A program made the position numbers and the translations under genes. From Candidatus [Bacteroides] periocalifornicus (GTDB taxonomy: Bacteria; Bacteroidota; Bacteroidia; Bacteroidales; CAJPTX01), in NCBI GenBank assembly GCA_001421095.1, contig LIIK01000011.1, positions 1 through 61,822 of the forward strand: DNA of 61,822 nucleotides, in the 5' to 3' direction. The notes beneath the pieces were generated by a model. That model saw only the letters and a program-made list of their open reading frames with translations. It was not told where the DNA came from and did not search any database. Shown here piece by piece: positions 42,412 to 51,309 of the stretch (its first letter is position 1; every line of letters starts with the position of its first letter).

Positions 42412-42990
42412 ATGCAGAAGAACGCTATGCTTAAAGATCTCATCTACACCTCGCGCAGCTTTCGGCGGTTTGCCCAGGAGCCGCCCGTTAGCTTGGGGCA
42501 GCTACGAGAACTCGTGGATCTCGCCCGGATGTCGCCCTCCGCGGGCAATAAACAGGCGCTGCGCTTTGCACTCATTACCGACCCTGCGCTGCGGGGGCAG
42601 GTGTTCGGCACATTGGGCTGGGCGGCCTACCTTGCCCACTGGGCAGGCCCGGCAGAGGGGGAGCGCCCCACAGGCTATATAGCTATAGTAGAGGAAGGTA
42701 CGGTTCACCCGTTGGATGCGGGCATTGCGGCCCAGAGCATGATGCTGGGGGCTGTGGAGATGGGGTTGGGCGGCTGCATGATTGCCACGGTCAAGCGCAG
42801 CGAACTCTCGGGGATTCTAGGGCTTTCGGAAGGGCAAAAAATCCCACTGGTGCTAGCCCTCGGCAAACCCATCGAACGGGTAGAGTGTGTGCCCTTGCAG
42901 CCCGGGGGCGACGTGAAATACTATCGTGAGGGCGGGGTGCACTACGTGCCAAAGCGTGCCTTGGAGGAACTTATAATTCTGGAGCGGTAA
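42412..42990 (+). CDS. Nitroreductase-family flavoprotein
   Basis: This protein has 192 residues from ATG 42412, or 187 from ATG 42427 (MLKDLIYTSRSFRRFAQEP), which is closer to the usual start and better spaced from the promoter. It shows the nitroreductase FMN-binding pattern: SRSFRRF near the N-terminus, ARMSPSAGNKQALRFALITD, then DAGIAAQSMMLGAVEMGLGGCMIA and LGKPIERV. These enzymes use FMN and NAD(P)H to reduce nitro groups, quinones or other acceptors; the natural substrate cannot be told. It is intact and transcribed alone. Confidence 0.9.
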   Translation: MQKNAMLKDLIYTSRSFRRFAQEPPVSLGQLRELVDLARMSPSAGNKQALRFALITDPALRGQVFGTLGWAAYLAHWAGPAEGERPTGYIAIVEEGTVHPLDAGIAAQSMMLGAVEMGLGGCMIATVKRSELSGILGLSEGQKIPLVLALGKPIERVECVPLQPGGDVKYYREGGVHYVPKRALEELIILER

Positions 42991-43171
42991 CCCCAGGGTA
43001 AAGGGGAATGGAAAGGGCAATTCACCCCGAATCTCCCCTTTTGGGAATACGCAGTGAGCAGAGGCTCGTTTGACCCTCAGAGCGTGTAAGAATCCTAGCA
43101 TTAAGCGGTTTCCAGCAGCATTGTTCGGGCGAAATATTGCGGCAAATGGTGTTTCTTTTCCAAAATTTACC

Positions 43172-43179
43172 TACATTTG
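43172..43179 (+). promoter_or_regulatory. Bacteroidetes -7 box (TACATTTG) for secDF
   Basis: TACATTTG followed by CGCGG matches TAnnTTTG, 55 bp before the secDF ATG. The -33 box is not clear. Confidence 0.5.
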
Positions 43180-43234
43180 CGCGGTTTTTACAGGCATTCT
43201 CTTGGGCAAGATTTGATGAGTAAACAGTATTACA

Positions 43235-46200
43235 ATGCAGAATAAAGGAGCGGTAAGGATATTTGCCATCGCGCTAGCGCTGGTGTGCTTATATCAGCTA
43301 TCATTCACCTGGTTTAGCTCGCGGGTAGAGCACCGTGCGGCAGAGTATGCCAAGCGGGCCGTGGTGGGGATTACAGATCCCATCGAGCTGGAGAAGGCCC
43401 TCAAGCAGGCCGAAAACACCTACCTCGACTCCATGGCCTCCGAAACGGTCTACAACTTCTTCTGGATTCGAAAGTATAGCTATAACGACTGCAAGGAGCG
43501 GGAGATCAACCTCGGGCTCGACCTTAAGGGCGGGATGAATGTGATGCTCGAGGTCTCGGTGTACGATGTGCTCATGTCGCTCTCCAACCACAGTGCCGAT
43601 GCAGCATTCTTGGAGGCGATGAACCGGGCAGCCAAGATGGCACCTAGCGAGAGCTTTGTAACCCGTTTCGGCAGGGTCTACCAAGAGATAGCCCCCCAGG
43701 GAAAGCTCGCCGCGATATTCAGCACCGTGGAGCTCCGCGATAAGATCCCCTTCAATGCCACCAACGACCAGGTGCTTTCAGTCCTTGCCGAGGAGGCCGA
43801 GGGGGCCATTGACAATTCCTATACCATCATCCGGAATCGTATCGACCGCTTTGGCGTTACCCAGCCGAACGTGCAGCGGATAGAGCGTAGCGGGCGTATC
43901 CTTGTGGAGCTCCCCGGGGTGAAGGAGCCAGAGCGGGTGCGTAAGCTCCTGCAAGGGACGGCCAGCCTAGAGTTCTGGGAAACCTACGAGAATCAGGAGG
44001 CCTACCCGTACCTTGCGCAGGCCAATGCCCGGATGCGCGAGATTCGCCAGACGGAGAATTCCGATGCCCCCCAAGCACCCGCTGCCGGTGTTGAGGATTT
44101 GCTACAGCAGTCCCAGCCTTCCAGCGAATCGGTAGCCCCAGCGCATGATGATACGGTGGCGCAGCCCGCAGAGCCTGAAGTGGATAGGCAGGCGAACCAG
44201 GGGGAGGCCGAGCATAGCGCCGCCACCGCATCGGATAGTGCAGCTACCCAGGGAGAGCCAGATTCCACCACAAACGATCTTCTTAGCGAAGTAGAGGCCA
44301 GCGGGAAGAAGGATTCTACCCAGCAGTTTGACCGCGCGGCCTTTCTGCGTGAGAATCCCCTCTTTGCGCTCCTTACGCCTTCCATGACCCAGCAGGGCGA
44401 GCTCTACCCTGGCCCTGTAGTAGGTATGGCGCATTACCGCGACACGGCGGCTATCAATGCCATTCTACACGATCCCCGCATTGCGCAGCTGTTCCCCAAA
44501 ACGCTCCGCCTGCTGTGGACGGTGAAATCCCCCTCGTGGGATAAAACCCAGAGCATCTACCAGCTGGTGGCTATCAAGGTAACCAGCCGAGACGGGCAGC
44601 CCAAGCTCGACGGGGGCGCCATAGCTGGCGCACGCAGCGAATTTGGCCAAACCAGAGGTGAGGCCGAGGTCTCCATGTGGATGAATGCCGAGGGTGCTAA
44701 GGTATGGGCCCGTATGACGGCAGATAACCTCCACCGCTCCATCGCCATCGTGCTCGACGATTATGTGTACTCCTTCCCCACCGTGCAGAACGAGATTAAG
44801 GGTGGGCGTTCATCGATCACAGGGAACTTTACCATTAAGGAGGCAAAGGACCTGGTGAACGTCTTGCAGTCTGGTAAGTTGCCCGCACCCGCCCGTATCA
44901 TACAGGAAGAGATTGTGGGGCCGAGCCTTGGGCAGAAAGCCATCACCTCGGGGGTGAACTCGTTCATCATCAGCCTTATCGTCATCCTGCTCTTCATGGT
45001 GATATTCTACAGCCTCCGGGCTGGCCTTATAGCCGACTTTGCCCTGCTGTGCAACCTCTTCTTCATCATGGGGATTCTGGCCTCGTACCAGGCTACGCTC
45101 ACCCTGCCGGGTATCGCGGGTATCGTGCTAACCCTTGGTATGGCGGTAGATGCAAACGTGCTGATCTTTGAGCGAATCAAGGAGGAGCTAGCCAAGGGTA
45201 AGGGGCTGAATCTCTCGGTGGAAGACGGTTTTAAAAATGCCCTATCAGCCATTATTGACGGGAACGTAACCACGCTCCTCACGGGGGTTATCCTCTACAT
45301 CTTCGGGTCTGGCCCTATCAAGGGTTTCGCCACCACCCTCGTTATCGGGATTTTGACCTCAATGTTCACGGCGATATTTATCAGCCGCCTGGTGATCCTC
45401 ATGTTCCTGAAGCGGAACTGGAAGCTTACGTTCTCCTTCCCCTTCACCCGGGATTTCTTCAAGGGTACAAACTTTGGCTTTATTCGCAATAGGAAAGCGG
45501 CCTACATCTGCTCGGGCATCGTGGCGCTTGCCATTGTGGTATCGCTGGTGGTGCGTGGTTTTGATGCAGGTGTAGACTTTGTGGGAGGGCGAACCTACGA
45601 GGTGCAGTTCAAAGAACCCGTAGAGACCGAGAAGGTGGCAGAGCTGCTAGAAGGCGTGCTGCAGCAGAGGCCGCAGGTGAAGGTATTCGGCGAGTCGAAC
45701 CAGGTGAAGATCATAACCAAGTACAAGATTCAGGACGACGATCCGAACATAGACAACGAGGTCGATTCCCTCATCTACGTAGGCCTCAAGCCGATGCTCC
45801 CAACGGGTACCACCAAAGATCAGTTCCTCACCGAGAACAAGCTCAGTAGCACTAAGGTGGGCCCGACCATTGCGCTCGATATTCGGAGAGAGGCCATAGT
45901 GGCTGTGGTGCTGGCGCTGTTGGCCATTTTCCTCTACATCCTACTCCGTTTCAAGAACTGGCGATTCAGCGCTGCTGCTGTCATCGGCCTTGCGCACAAT
46001 TCGCTCATGGTTATCGGGGTCTACACGCTCCTGTGGGGTATAGTCCCATTCACCCTAGAGATCGACCAGGCTTTCATTGCGGCTATCCTCACCATTATTG
46101 GGTACTCTATCAACGATACGGTGGTGATCTTTGACCGTATTCGAGAATACATCAAGCTCTATCCTAAGCGGGAGCCAGAGGTGATATTCTCCGATGCTAT

Positions 46201-46423
46201 CAATAGCACGCTGAGCCGTACCTTCGTCACATCGTTGAGTACCCTGGTGGTGCTGATCCCGATAGTGATATTTGGGGGCGATAGCATCCGAGGGTTCGTC
46301 TTCAGCCTCTCGGTGGGGGTAATCGTGGGGACCTACTGCTCCATATTCATAGCCGCTCCGCTGGCCTACGATATGGGCAAGAAGAAGGCGAAAGAGCTGA
46401 TAGAAAAGCTCTCGCAGAAGTAA
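43235..46423 (+). CDS. secDF: Fused protein translocase SecDF
   Basis: This 1062-residue protein combines SecD (about residues 1-740) and SecF (about 750-1062) in one chain. That is common in Bacteroidetes. It uses the proton gradient to pull secreted proteins through SecYEG. The first membrane helix is at about residues 6-25. The SecD P1 region contains INLGLDLKGGMNVMLEV and RNRIDRFGVTQPNVQRI. The membrane block has GIAGIVLTLGMAVDANVLIFERIKEEL (read in part), with conserved acidic residues. SecF starts with FDAGVDFVGGRTYEVQF and has IIGYSINDTVVIFDRIRE. A low-complexity Ala/Glu/Ser/Gln-rich stretch at about residues 275-365 lies inside the periplasmic domain. A terminator follows 24 bp after the stop. 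Confidence 0.96.
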   Translation: MQNKGAVRIFAIALALVCLYQLSFTWFSSRVEHRAAEYAKRAVVGITDPIELEKALKQAENTYLDSMASETVYNFFWIRKYSYNDCKEREINLGLDLKGGMNVMLEVSVYDVLMSLSNHSADAAFLEAMNRAAKMAPSESFVTRFGRVYQEIAPQGKLAAIFSTVELRDKIPFNATNDQVLSVLAEEAEGAIDNSYTIIRNRIDRFGVTQPNVQRIERSGRILVELPGVKEPERVRKLLQGTASLEFWETYENQEAYPYLAQANARMREIRQTENSDAPQAPAAGVEDLLQQSQPSSESVAPAHDDTVAQPAEPEVDRQANQGEAEHSAATASDSAATQGEPDSTTNDLLSEVEASGKKDSTQQFDRAAFLRENPLFALLTPSMTQQGELYPGPVVGMAHYRDTAAINAILHDPRIAQLFPKTLRLLWTVKSPSWDKTQSIYQLVAIKVTSRDGQPKLDGGAIAGARSEFGQTRGEAEVSMWMNAEGAKVWARMTADNLHRSIAIVLDDYVYSFPTVQNEIKGGRSSITGNFTIKEAKDLVNVLQSGKLPAPARIIQEEIVGPSLGQKAITSGVNSFIISLIVILLFMVIFYSLRAGLIADFALLCNLFFIMGILASYQATLTLPGIAGIVLTLGMAVDANVLIFERIKEELAKGKGLNLSVEDGFKNALSAIIDGNVTTLLTGVILYIFGSGPIKGFATTLVIGILTSMFTAIFISRLVILMFLKRNWKLTFSFPFTRDFFKGTNFGFIRNRKAAYICSGIVALAIVVSLVVRGFDAGVDFVGGRTYEVQFKEPVETEKVAELLEGVLQQRPQVKVFGESNQVKIITKYKIQDDDPNIDNEVDSLIYVGLKPMLPTGTTKDQFLTENKLSSTKVGPTIALDIRREAIVAVVLALLAIFLYILLRFKNWRFSAAAVIGLAHNSLMVIGVYTLLWGIVPFTLEIDQAFIAAILTIIGYSINDTVVIFDRIREYIKLYPKREPEVIFSDAINSTLSRTFVTSLSTLVVLIPIVIFGGDSIRGFVFSLSVGVIVGTYCSIFIAAPLAYDMGKKKAKELIEKLSQK

Positions 46424-46446
46424 GCTGCGAATGTATCTGAATGATG

Positions 46447-46472
46447 GGGGAGGCGAAAGCCTCCCCTTTTTT
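46447..46472 (+). terminator. secDF terminator
   Basis: Perfect 8-bp stem ggggaggc-gaaa-gcctcccc followed by six T, 24 bp after the secDF stop codon. Confidence 0.88.
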
Positions 46473-46519
46473 GGCTCGAGATGCTGTAGGCGAGGGCTAG
46501 AGGGAGCGACGGATTTCTA

Positions 46520-46870
46520 ATCGCAAGGCGGAGCGTCCCAATCGCGGGGCAGAGGAATTCTAATCGCAATACGTTGCCACCTAATCGCAAGGCAGCGGAA
46601 TTCTCATCGCGGCGCGGCACTCCACGTTGCGACAAAAACCGTCCGTATCGCCAGTTGATAGGCGGCAGGAGGAGAAGGGGGGTGGTGATATATGCGCGTG
46701 GTTGAGGTGGATGGGTGTTTGTAGGGAGGCAGTTGTGGCGAATTGATTTTTTAGGGGAGTGGTGCAGGGGTGATTGCGGCGCAGTGGAATTCTCATCGCG
46801 GCGCAGTGGAATTCTCATCGCGGCGCGGCGGAATTCTCATCGTGGCGCGGCACGCCACTCCGCGACAAAA
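46520..46870. repeat. Degenerate 21-22-bp tandem repeats and duplicated module
   Basis: Units beginning atcgc and mostly ending gaattctc are arrayed at 46520-46605 (four units of 21-22 bp). They recur at 46774-46839, where three units of 22 bp are nearly identical. After each array the same sequence follows (gcggcac..., then gacaaaaaccgtccg, then a ggcggcagg block), at 46606-46677 and 46840-46900. That follow-on sequence includes a diverged minus-strand REP-like unit (46612-46632 and 46845-46866). The 1.4 kb between secDF and the DUF6266-like gene is filled by these and the following repeats, with no gene that I can support. Confidence 0.7.
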
Positions 46871-47017
46871 ACCGTCCGCGCCGCCTGCTGAGCGGCGGCA
46901 GGTGGTGGCACAGGGGGCATAACGGTGGGCGTGGCACGTGCGTATGGATATGGCCGGCGTGGGAATCTTTGCGCAAACTGCGAAGGGCCAGCCCAGCGCC
47001 TCCCTCGTCGCTACCAG

Positions 47018-47113
47018 CCCAGTTGCGCATCCCATGCCCGCCCCGCATGCCGCCCATCAATGAAGACCCCACGGCCTTTGTAGCGACGTGGCGTGCCGCG
47101 TCGCGCTCCCCCA
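47018..47113 (+). repeat. 96-bp direct repeat, copy 1
   Basis: Matches 47181-47276 with about five differences. It starts cccagttgcgcatcccatgc and contains the 26-bp REP-like unit at 47080-47105. Confidence 0.8.
47080..47105 (+). repeat. 26-bp REP-like palindromic unit
   Basis: Same sequence as at 26477, 30448 and 47243; here it is carried inside the 96-bp direct repeat, copy 1. Confidence 0.75.
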
Positions 47114-47180
47114 AGCCCCGCGTCGTGCTCCCAAACCTCGCATTGCGATTCGGCATACCCCATTGCGTCCCCCTTCATCG

Positions 47181-47276
47181 CCCAGTTGCGCATCCCATGC
47201 TCGCCCCGCATGCCGCCCATCAATGAAGACCCCACGGTCTTTGTAGCGACGTGGCGTGCCGCGTCGCGTTCCCCCA
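47181..47276 (+). repeat. 96-bp direct repeat, copy 2
   Basis: Second copy of the 47018-47113 sequence, offset by 163 bp. The 67 bp between the copies include cattgcgattcggcatac-like sequence and are not repeated. Confidence 0.8.
47243..47268 (+). repeat. 26-bp REP-like palindromic unit
   Basis: Copy of the dispersed palindromic unit inside direct-repeat copy 2. Confidence 0.75.
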
Positions 47277-47370
47277 ACCCCGCGACACGCTCCCCCCAAA
47301 AACGCATCGTGCACCCCAAAAATCCTGACACGCGTTCCCAAACCCCGCATGCCTCTTATTTGCCCCCTTG

Positions 47371-47482
47371 CCCCTACCATCTCCGTACCAACGCCGTACC
47401 ATCGCCGCTGTATATTCGGATTTCAATGCGAAATCCCAAGATACAGCGGCGATGGTACGAGGATGGTACGGCGTTGGTGTAG
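47371..47482. repeat. Hairpin element H2 built from 11-bp units in inverted arms
   Basis: The left arm carries units ctccgtaccaa (47381), cgccgtaccat (47392) and cgccgctgtat (47403). The right arm carries atacagcggcg (47441), atggtacgagg (47452) and atggtacggcg (47463). The centre is an imperfect palindrome around ggatttc/gaaatcc. Each arm is about 44 bp and the arms pair almost fully. Same design as element H1 at 32747-32863. Confidence 0.78.
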
Positions 47483-47824
47483 CCCTGTTGTGAAAATGGT
47501 GGAATTTTTAAGTGTTGATTATCAGGAGATTGTACGAATTCAGGAGGATCTACGAGCGTATGCCCTCCACGGCGGCTGCCATTTTCCCCTTTCTGTGGGC
47601 GGTTTTCAGCGTTCTCCACGGTAGAAGAGGGGGTGTTGTCGGGTTCAAGTTGAATTTTTCGGGGAGATCTCGGAGGATGAGGATCTATTGTTGCGCGTTT
47701 TCCCCGATTCTAAAAGTTGTAATTGGTTGATTCATAGGATGTAAAAATTTTTGTGGGCTATTCCCCATATCGGGTGCTGAGGATTCTCTATCTTCGCGGC
47801 AAATTCACTAAACATCAGCACGCT

Positions 47825-48739
47825 ATGGCAAAGATCATACCCCATCGTCCGAAGTATCGTGATCGTAGCCTCCCCATCTACTACGTGATGCACGGGGAGT
47901 TTTTCCTGCGCAGCCGCCCCACGTCTATTCGCGATCCACGGTCGCCCGCCCAGCTGCTGCAGCGCCTGCGTATGCGGGTAGCATCGCATTTCTTGGCAGG
48001 CTTTCGCCCAGTGGTGGAGCTGGGGTTTGCCCCCCGGATTTTGGAGAATTATCGGCGTGTGGGCGGGTACCAGCAGGCGCTAGGGCATCTGCTTACCAAC
48101 GGATTGATTACCAGTGCAGATAGCGTAGCCCTAGTGCCAGAGAAGGTGCTGCTCTCTGAGGGGCGCGAGAGCCCGCTGGGCACAGTGCGGGTGGCCGTGG
48201 TGGGGCGGCAGATGGAGATAGGGTGGACAGGGGCACTCCCGGTGCGGAACGAGATGATGCTCATAGGTATATGGAATAGAACGGAGGGCAAGGCGCGCTG
48301 TGAGCTGGTGCCCTGCAGCACCGGAGAGAAAGGCCTCACTATCAACCTCCCGAAGGGGTGGAATAGGGCCTACCTCGATGTGTGGGTGGCGCCGTGGAGG
48401 CCTGGGGAGAAGGGGCGGTATAACTCTACCTACGCAGCGGTATCCCCTGTGAAAAAGCCCGTTGGAGTTGTAAAGGAGGCGTGCCCAGATTTGGCAGAAA
48501 GCAAGGGGCAGGCGGAGGATGCCGGCGCTTGCGTATCGGGTGCAGATTCCACGGTGAGAATGCCTGATAGCAAGGGTGTTGCATCTACCCAAAAGTATCA
48601 TAATCCACACATTCCCCCGGTGCCATCGCTTCGGTTGGCCGATGTGGGTGGTGCACGGGGACCTGTAACCCGATATATTACGAAACCAGTGAGATACAGA
48701 CGGCTAAGGGCCGATTTCTTCTCTGGAAGGCGGGAGTAG
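47825..48739 (+). CDS. DUF6266-like hypothetical protein
   Basis: The start ATG at 47825 (MAKIIPHRPKYRDRSLPIYYVMHGEFFL) gives 304 residues; an upstream GTG at 47753 is less likely. Features suggesting DUF6266 are FLRSRPTSIRDPRSPAQLLQRLRM near the N-terminus (the family's R-x-x-P...Q...R pattern) and a later domain with TGALPVRNEMMLIGIWNRTEG (read in part) and NRAYLDVWVAPWRPGEKG. There is no signal peptide or membrane segment. The C-terminal ~75 residues are low in complexity. The function of the family is unknown. A TATCTTCG box about 40 bp upstream may be its promoter. Confidence 0.7.
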   Translation: MAKIIPHRPKYRDRSLPIYYVMHGEFFLRSRPTSIRDPRSPAQLLQRLRMRVASHFLAGFRPVVELGFAPRILENYRRVGGYQQALGHLLTNGLITSADSVALVPEKVLLSEGRESPLGTVRVAVVGRQMEIGWTGALPVRNEMMLIGIWNRTEGKARCELVPCSTGEKGLTINLPKGWNRAYLDVWVAPWRPGEKGRYNSTYAAVSPVKKPVGVVKEACPDLAESKGQAEDAGACVSGADSTVRMPDSKGVASTQKYHNPHIPPVPSLRLADVGGARGPVTRYITKPVRYRRLRADFFSGRRE

Positions 48740-48867
48740 GTGTGGGAAGTTGGGTGCTGGCTTAGGAGTGGCCGGGGTGTTAGTTTTTTTACGCGAGTTA
48801 TCCTAGATCTGTTATCGAATTCATTACTGGAATCATGCGGAGTAGTTGGTGAATTTGCGGGCTCGTT

Positions 48868-49062
48868 TTGATTTTGCTACTTATACCAGGAGCTACGGTC
48901 TACGCGCAGGGCGATGAAGAGTATACACCTATAGACCTCTACGGGCATGTGGTGTATGCTGGTGATGGAGTATTGGGAATGAGCGCCCCCCACGGCTTTC
49001 TCGCAGTTTATTGCTACCTTTGCGGTGGGATTCTGCCACCTGCGGTATCTGCACCTTGGTAG
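48868..49062 (+). pseudogene. Possible remnant of a secreted protein's 5' end
   Basis: The frame (TTG start) reads LILLLIPGATVYAQGDEEYT-like: a hydrophobic stretch, an AQ cleavage-like site, then EEYTPIDLYGHVVYAGDGVLG, and ends after 64 codons. It resembles the start of an exported protein that has lost its body. No ATG precedes it in frame. The 329-bp gap between the DUF6266-like gene and purL holds only this and the purL promoter. It may be chance. Confidence 0.3.
49015..49022 (+). promoter_or_regulatory. Bacteroidetes -7 box (TACCTTTG) for purL
   Basis: TACCTTTG followed by CGG matches TAnnTTTG, 46 bp before the purL ATG. Confidence 0.55.
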
Positions 49063-49068
49063 AAATGA

Positions 49069-51303
49069 ATGGCTAAAGCTATGGAAGAGCTGAACTTGAA
49101 GAATACGTTGGCCGAGCTCGGCATACTGCCCGAGGAGTATGAGCAGATAAAGGGAATACTCGGGCGAGAGCCGAACTACACGGAGCTGAGCATCTACTCG
49201 GTGATGTGGAGCGAGCACGCCTCGTACAAGAACTCTATCAAGTGGATAAAAACGCTCCCGCGCGAGGGCGCATGCCTGCTGGTGGGGGCTGGAGAGGAGA
49301 ACGCAGGCCTGGTGGACGTGGGCGATGGCTGGGGGTGCGCCTTCAAGATCGAGAGCCATAACCATCCCTGTGCGGTGGAACCCTACCAGGGGGCTGCTAC
49401 GGGCGTAGGGGGTATCAATCGCGACATCTTTACCATGGGGGCGCGGCCGGTGGCGCAGCTCAATTCGTTGCACTTCGGCGACCTGAAGAATGCGCGTACC
49501 CGGTGGCTGCTCGATGGCGTGGTGCGGGGTATAGGCGACTACGGCAACTCGTTTGGCGTGGCGGTGGCTGGGGGCGAGGTGGTATTCGACCCAAGCTACG
49601 AGACGAATCCCCTGGTGAATGCGATGTCGGTGGGGCTAGTGCGCCCAGAGCGGATGATCTCTGCCACGGCTAAGGGGGCGGGTAACCCGGTCTACATAGT
49701 GGGCTCTGCCACGGGCAAGGATGGCATACACGGTTCTACTTTCGCCTCGGCCAACATCACGGAAGATTCCGCGCAGGATATCCCCAGCATCCAGGTGGGC
49801 GACCCCTTCGCGGAGAAGCTCTTGCTGGAGGCTACGCTGGAGCTGGCGCAGACCGATGCCATAGTGGGCATGCAGGATATGGGGGCCGCGGGCATAATAT
49901 GCAGCACCTCGGAGATGAGCGCCAAGGGGGGCTGCGGCATGCGCATAGAGCTGGATAGGGTGCCGAAACGCCAGCCGAACATGGCGGCCTGGGAAATCCT
50001 GCTGTCCGAATCGCAGGAACGGATGCTGGTGGTGGTGAAGAAGGGGCATGAGGAGGAGGTCCGGGCAATATTCGCCAAGTGGGATATCCTGTGCGCAGAG
50101 ATAGGGGTGGTGACCGATGGCGGGGAACTGGAGTTCTACATGGGGGGGAAGCTGGAGGCCAGAGTGCCTGCCGAGAGCCTGGTGCTGGGTGGTGGGGCCC
50201 CGGTATACGAACGGGAATGGGAGGAACCGGCCTACTACAGGGAGAATAGGGGTTTTGATATGGAGAGCGTGCCCCTCCCCCCAGACCTCAAGGAGGTAGC
50301 GCAGTGGCTGGTGCAGCAGCCCAACATTGCGTCGAAACGATGGGTGTATGAGCAGTATGACACCATGGTGGGCAACTACAACCTGAGCCTGAATTGCCCG
50401 AGCGATGCGGGTATAGTGGCCATACGGGGCAGCCAGCGGGCGCTTGCCCTCACGGTAGACTGCAATCCCCGCTACGTGGCGGCAGACCCCTACGTGGGCG
50501 GCATGATCGCGGTGGCTGAGGCCGCGCGCAATGTGGTGTGCAGCGGGGCGCAACCCATGGCCATTACCAACTGTCTGAACTTCGGCAACCCCTACGATAA
50601 GACGGTGTACTGGCAGTTCGTGCAGGCGGTGAAGGGGATCGGCGAGGCCTGCCGTAGGCTCAACACCCCGGTGACGGGTGGCAACGTCAGCTTCTATAAC
50701 CAGAGCACCATAGGCGGTAAGAATGTGGCGGTGAAGCCCACGCCCGTAATAGGCATGCTGGGGGTGCTGGAGGATGCCCGCAAGCGGGTAGGGCTGGCAT
50801 TCCGCGAGAAGGGGATGATGATCTACCTTATAGGGGTGTCGCGCAATGATCTGAACTGCTCAGAGTACCTGGTGGGCTACCACGGTATAGAGAATACCCT
50901 TGCGCCGTACTTTGACATGGAGGCCGAGTGCCGTGTGCAGAGCCTGCTGGGCAATCTGATAGAGCGCGAACTGATAGCCTCGGCGCACGATGTGAGCACG
51001 GGAGGGCTATTCACCACGCTGCTGGAGTGTGCCATGCCCAATGGGTTGGGGTTCGATATAACCAGCGATGCCGAGGTACGGCTCGATGCGTTCCTCTTCG
51101 GTGAATCGCAAAGCCGGGTGGTGGTAACGGTAGAGCCCAGGTGTGAAGAGCGTTTCCTCGACTTCATGATAGAGCAACGGGTACCCATGAACACCCTCGG
51201 GCATGTGACGAAGTCTGAGATTCGGGTAGACGACGTGTCATACGGTTTTGTGCATGACTACAAGGAGCTCTACGACCAGGCCATAGCCCGGCAAATGGAG
51301 TAG
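49069..51303 (+). CDS. purL: Phosphoribosylformylglycinamidine synthase subunit PurL (small form)
   Basis: This 744-residue protein catalyses the ATP-dependent conversion of FGAR to FGAM in purine synthesis. Its length and content match the small PurL that works with PurQ (glutaminase) and PurS. Landmarks are YSVMWSEHASYKNSIKWIKT, ESHNHPCAVEPYQGAATGVG, GGINRDIFTMGARPVAQL, DMGAAGI and NGL-type SAHDVSTGGLF near the C-terminus. No purS or purQ lies in the window, so they must be elsewhere. A Bacteroidetes -7 box is 46 bp upstream. menG follows after 6 bp, so the two are likely one transcript. Confidence 0.95.
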   Translation: MAKAMEELNLKNTLAELGILPEEYEQIKGILGREPNYTELSIYSVMWSEHASYKNSIKWIKTLPREGACLLVGAGEENAGLVDVGDGWGCAFKIESHNHPCAVEPYQGAATGVGGINRDIFTMGARPVAQLNSLHFGDLKNARTRWLLDGVVRGIGDYGNSFGVAVAGGEVVFDPSYETNPLVNAMSVGLVRPERMISATAKGAGNPVYIVGSATGKDGIHGSTFASANITEDSAQDIPSIQVGDPFAEKLLLEATLELAQTDAIVGMQDMGAAGIICSTSEMSAKGGCGMRIELDRVPKRQPNMAAWEILLSESQERMLVVVKKGHEEEVRAIFAKWDILCAEIGVVTDGGELEFYMGGKLEARVPAESLVLGGGAPVYEREWEEPAYYRENRGFDMESVPLPPDLKEVAQWLVQQPNIASKRWVYEQYDTMVGNYNLSLNCPSDAGIVAIRGSQRALALTVDCNPRYVAADPYVGGMIAVAEAARNVVCSGAQPMAITNCLNFGNPYDKTVYWQFVQAVKGIGEACRRLNTPVTGGNVSFYNQSTIGGKNVAVKPTPVIGMLGVLEDARKRVGLAFREKGMMIYLIGVSRNDLNCSEYLVGYHGIENTLAPYFDMEAECRVQSLLGNLIERELIASAHDVSTGGLFTTLLECAMPNGLGFDITSDAEVRLDAFLFGESQSRVVVTVEPRCEERFLDFMIEQRVPMNTLGHVTKSEIRVDDVSYGFVHDYKELYDQAIARQME

Positions 51304-51309
51304 GCGGGG

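Noticed and set aside
46774..46839. Possible CRISPR array (22-bp repeats)
   Set aside because: The units are directly adjacent with no spacers, and no cas genes are near; they are tandem repeats.
46774..47482. Several overlapping frames of 100-150 codons in the repeat region
   Set aside because: They arise from GC-rich repeats, contain the translated REP-like unit (GTPRRYK or RCTPRRY-type peptides) and have no family resemblance.
49636..50553. Antisense frame of 305 codons inside purL
   Set aside because: His/Arg-rich shadow of a well-conserved enzyme gene; no start signal.
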